This document shows positions 61,371-64,000 of a DNA stretch of 64,000 nt, piece after piece. Made by a program: the position numbers and the translations under genes. Source of the DNA: Brevibacterium album DSM 18261 (GTDB lineage Bacteria; Actinomycetota; Actinomycetes; Actinomycetales; Brevibacteriaceae). Positions within the stretch are counted from its first letter, which is position 1, and every line of letters begins with the position of its first letter. Location: contig NZ_AUFJ01000012.1 of assembly GCF_000426445.1 (NCBI RefSeq), positions 248,001-312,000 of the forward strand, given 5' to 3'. The notes beneath the pieces were generated by a model. It worked only from the letters and a program-made list of their open reading frames with translations. It had not been told where the DNA came from and ran no database searches.

Positions 61371-61819
61371 GATTGCGGCCTTTCGGGGCGGCAATCCGCC
61401 CGAGCTCGGGAAGGTGCGCGATGCGGCCGTGCGGTAGGAGGCGGATGCGCTCGCACGGGAGCTGTCCCGTACGTCGATTCCGCTTCACACGCATATGTAC
61501 AGATTTGTCCATATGGTGGAGTGTCAGCCTTATGCACCTCTGTCATGGACTGTTCTTAGTCGAACAATAGTGTTCAGGTAACAGTAGATGCCACTGTTGA
61601 GGCAGTCAAGGTCCGCTGCTTCTTGGTGCTGGCCGGGGTAACTGTGGTGTTGTCGGGCCCGGCTCGACTGCGATGGCCGGCAGGGGTGAGCGGGGGCCTC
61701 TGGGGTTACTGGGGCGTTCCGGTCCGCACATGATATTTATATAGACATGTCTGTCTAGTTTCACCATAATGAGGAGACCGCAGGCGCGCACAGAGGAGTG
61801 CGTGCCGGAGAGGTCGACA
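61371..61819. promoter_or_regulatory. Long divergent regulatory region between tctC5 and the CMD-domain gene
   Basis: This 449-base gap is AT-rich by local standards at 61490-61610 and 61725-61770. It contains ACGGGA-N4-TCCCGT (61455-61470), two CATATG hexamers 12 bases apart (61492-61515), GAACA-N4-TGTTC (61562-61575) and AACAGT-N7-ACTGTT (61580-61598). Near the CMD gene is TAGACA-N4-TGTCTA (61742-61757). No regulator gene lies beside it, so the binding proteins are unknown. No coding sequence is supported within it. Confidence 0.5.
61742..61757. promoter_or_regulatory. Palindromic operator TAGACA-N4-TGTCTA before the CMD-domain gene
   Basis: Perfect 6-bp arms separated by TGTC, 62 bases before the ATG at 61820 and overlapping an AT-rich TATTTATATAG stretch that may hold the -10 region. 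The size and symmetry suit a TetR-type or similar repressor that would control the CMD-domain and TRAP receptor genes. Confidence 0.5.
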
Positions 61820-62635
61820 ATGGTGGAAGCACATCCGGACCGGTCCCTGCTGAGGCGGGACTTCGAGGCCGCCCACGGCCACTGGTCGGAGGAGCACGAA
61901 GCGCTGCTGCGCGAGGATCCGCGCTATCTCGTGGCCTATGACCGTCTGCTGCGCGTCACGGCCCAGCGGGCAGCGCTCTCGGCGCGCGAGCGCGAGCTCA
62001 TCGCCGTCGCGGTGAACGCACAGGTCACATACCTGCATCCCGCCGCGACGGAGCTCCACATCGCACAGGCGCTTAGTGCCGGAGCGACCGAGGCCGAGGT
62101 CATGGAGACCCTGCAGCTGGCCGCATCGCTGGGTACGCACTCCATGCTCGTGGGCGTGCCGCTCGCACACGAGGCGTTCGAACGCCTCGGGCTCGCCGAG
62201 GAGGTCTCCGAGGAGCCCGGGGATCCTCACCGGACCGCACTCAAGGAGCGCTTCATCCGCGAGCGGAAGTACTGGTCGCCGGGCTGGGACGTCGTCCTCG
62301 CCCACACTCCCGAGTACTTCGAGGCCTACCTCGACCTCTCCAGCATCCCCTGGAACCACGGCACCCTCCCGGACTGGTTCCGAGAGCTCGTCTACGTCGC
62401 GATCGACGTCGCCACCACCCACCTGTTCTCGGCCGGGATCAGCGTGCACACGGAGAAGGCGCTGCGGTACGGCGCGAACCCGGCCCAGGTGATCGACGTG
62501 ATGACGATCGCGAGCGGCATCGGCATCGACACGACGCTCATGGGGGCGGCCGCCCTCGCGCGCGTCACCGGCCGCAGCGGTGAGACCGCGCCGCCGGCAG
62601 ACCACACCTCGGAGAAGAGAAGGACGCACGCATGA
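61820..62635 (+). CDS. Protein with two carboxymuconolactone decarboxylase (AhpD-like) domains
   Basis: 271 residues containing two helical CMD-type repeats (about 45-125, with SARERELIAVAVNAQ and TEAEVMETLQLAASLG; and about 170-250, with FRELVYVAIDVATTH and PAQVIDVMTIASGIG). The CxxC of AhpD peroxidase partners is absent, so a decarboxylase-like or binding role is more likely than redox chemistry. The frame opens at 61769, but ATG 61820 has GGAGAGG six bases upstream. Its stop overlaps the TRAP receptor ATG (ATGA), so it should act on the imported compound. Confidence 0.85.
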   Translation: MVEAHPDRSLLRRDFEAAHGHWSEEHEALLREDPRYLVAYDRLLRVTAQRAALSARERELIAVAVNAQVTYLHPAATELHIAQALSAGATEAEVMETLQLAASLGTHSMLVGVPLAHEAFERLGLAEEVSEEPGDPHRTALKERFIRERKYWSPGWDVVLAHTPEYFEAYLDLSSIPWNHGTLPDWFRELVYVAIDVATTHLFSAGISVHTEKALRYGANPAQVIDVMTIASGIGIDTTLMGAAALARVTGRSGETAPPADHTSEKRRTHA

Positions 62636-63945
62636 CAGCACTCTCCCGGCCGCGCACGCGGTCACGCATCCGCACCGGCGCACGCGCGGCGGCACTCCTC
62701 GCAGTCCCGCTGCTCGCTCTCGCCGGCTGTTCCAAGGCGGACCGCGCGGACGCGGCCGCATCCGGTGGCGAAGGGGTGCCCGCGGGCGCGAGCATGGAGG
62801 ACTACCAGCAGGCGCTCGCCGACATGGAACCCGTCAGCCTCGCCTTCCAGGTCTCCGCCGCCACCGCGGAGTCCACCTCCGGCCAGCGCGACGCCGCCTT
62901 CGCGGAATCCGTCGAGGAGTGGTCGGGCGGGGCCATCGAGATCGAGGTCGTCTACGGCAACGCCGTCGTCCCGCCCGATGACATCGCCGGAGCGCTCGCC
63001 GACGGTCGCCTCGACCTCGCCCACTGGCTCACCTCCTACCACGCGGACGAGATGAAGGCGTTCGTCGACGTCCAGAACTCGCTCGTGAGCCTGCCCTCCA
63101 GCCCCCTGCAGGGCGAGATCGTCTCGCACTTCGCCGCGCAGGAGGCCTCCTTCGGCTCGCCCGAGGTGATGGCCGAGTTCGAGGCCCAGGGCATGACCGT
63201 GCTCAACCCCTACAACACCTTCGGTGCCACGGCGCTCGCCTGCGCGGACGAGAAGAGCGCCCAGGCGAACTTCGACGACAGCCAGATCCGGGCCAATGCC
63301 GAGGCCCAGACGCAGCAGATCGAGGCACTCGGCGGGTCGAGCGTCTCCCTCCAGCTCGCCGAGACCTACGAGGGGCTGCAGCGCAACGTCATCCAGTGCA
63401 CCTTCGGCTCGCTCACCTCGATCATGGGCTTCGGCTGGGTGGAGACCGCCGCGAACGTCTACGTCCCGAAGGACAGCAGCTTCGTCTCCGGTCCCGGCAG
63501 CATCGTCGCCGGTGCGAGCTGGGAGGGCCTGCCCCTGGCCGCGCAGCAGCTGATCTTCGACCGGATCGTCACCTACAACCTCGCCGAGCTCGGCAACTCC
63601 TTCGTCTCCTCGCAGGCGGTCGCCGCCGGTGCCGAGGAGAACGGCGGCGGGATGCACTTCCTCGACGAGCAGTCCTCCGCGTTACTCCAGGAGGGCAATG
63701 CGCAGATCCTCGACAGCGTGCGGGAGTCCGAGAACCTCGACGGCGCGGCGCTGCTGAGCGAGGTCGAGGAGTCCGCGGAGAAGTGGCGGGGCATCACGGA
63801 GGAGCTCGGCTATGTGGACGAGGGCGATTACCTCGACTTCGCCGATTGGTATCAGGGCAGCGGCGAGGTGGTCGACACCGAGTACCTCACCCCGCTCGTC
63901 GACCGCTTCTACGAGGAGGTGCTCGCCGCCCACCGTCCGAAGTGA
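62632..63945 (+). CDS. TRAP-type (DctP-like) substrate-binding lipoprotein
   Basis: 437 residues: a lipoprotein signal (lipobox LAGC near residue 33), then a DctP-like fold with SLAFQVSAATAESTSGQRDAAFAESVEEWSGG, VVPPDDIAGALADGRLDLAHW and YVPKDSSFVSGPGS. TRAP receptors deliver organic acids to a DctQM membrane pair. The dctQM genes are not in the window, but the gene runs to within 55 bases of the right edge, so they may follow. It is coupled to the CMD-domain gene by an ATGA overlap. It is longer than usual DctP proteins (about 330 residues). Confidence 0.82.
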   Translation: MTALSRPRTRSRIRTGARAAALLAVPLLALAGCSKADRADAAASGGEGVPAGASMEDYQQALADMEPVSLAFQVSAATAESTSGQRDAAFAESVEEWSGGAIEIEVVYGNAVVPPDDIAGALADGRLDLAHWLTSYHADEMKAFVDVQNSLVSLPSSPLQGEIVSHFAAQEASFGSPEVMAEFEAQGMTVLNPYNTFGATALACADEKSAQANFDDSQIRANAEAQTQQIEALGGSSVSLQLAETYEGLQRNVIQCTFGSLTSIMGFGWVETAANVYVPKDSSFVSGPGSIVAGASWEGLPLAAQQLIFDRIVTYNLAELGNSFVSSQAVAAGAEENGGGMHFLDEQSSALLQEGNAQILDSVRESENLDGAALLSEVEESAEKWRGITEELGYVDEGDYLDFADWYQGSGEVVDTEYLTPLVDRFYEEVLAAHRPK

Positions 63946-64000
63946 GCGTGCCTGCGCTCGCATGAACCGGCCCGCTCCGGTGTGACAGCAGGCGGAGCGA

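Noticed and set aside
63946..64000. Start of another gene at the right edge
   Set aside because: The last 55 bases show no ribosome site with a convincing start codon; nothing can be supported.

Overview
The window is very GC-rich, densely packed DNA with frequent GTG starts, ATGA/GTGA/TGATG gene overlaps, several candidate leaderless promoters and no recognisable transposase, phage gene, tRNA, rRNA or CRISPR array. This points to a chromosomal region of a high-GC actinobacterium, most likely of the Micrococcales (Brevibacterium-like); the genus is an inference. Most of the window is a metabolic region for importing and breaking down organic acids, sugar acids and small peptides.

Layout. 1-3800: tail of an unknown gene, a glyoxalase-like protein, a small TM2 protein, a Fic protein with its own palindromic operator, an ABC-type AAA ATPase and a tiny membrane protein. 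3824-12398 (minus strand): tripartite tricarboxylate transporter 1 (tctCBA), an HpcH/HpaI aldolase, an old-yellow-enzyme/FAD oxidoreductase, a TetR regulator, and a sodium:solute symporter with a 56-residue companion. 12577-16872 (plus): a sugar-acid (IlvD/Edd) dehydratase divergent from tct1, a LysR regulator, and a TetR gene overlapping a membrane protein gene. 17028-25019 (plus): one overlapping operon of an oligopeptide ABC transporter, gamma-glutamyltransferase and a GntR regulator. 25113-27012: epoxide hydrolase and a DUF1275 membrane protein.

27216-34821 (plus): LysR, a zinc-type dehydrogenase, a ThDP enzyme, an SDR and transporter 2 (tctCBA), an apparently uncharacterised catabolic unit. 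34983-40679 (minus): LysR, transporter 3 and a glucarate-dehydratase-like enolase enzyme. 40861-46911: a complete hexarate pathway with a GntR regulator, galactarate/talarate dehydratase, 5-dehydro-4-deoxyglucarate dehydratase, 2-oxoglutarate-semialdehyde dehydrogenase and glucarate dehydratase; galactarate or glucarate should end as 2-oxoglutarate. 47184-55182 (minus): PxpA, fused PxpB-PxpC, a biotin carboxylase/carrier protein and transporter 4. 55513-58247: a large TM2 protein, a small membrane protein and a methyltransferase. 58294-61370 (minus): transporter 5. 61820-63945 (plus): a double carboxymuconolactone-decarboxylase-domain protein and a TRAP-type binding lipoprotein, probably continuing beyond the window.

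Five complete TctABC cassettes in 64 kb, each beside different enzymes and mostly with a local regulator, is the outstanding feature. The gaps between genes hold a second layer: a dispersed hairpin repeat family (34.9, 46.9 and 50.6 kb, with a relic at 27.2 kb), a 55-bp perfect palindrome at 55.4 kb, a recurring ATGC-N7-GCAT box in front of three catabolic loci, and several operator-like palindromes next to the regulators likely to bind them.
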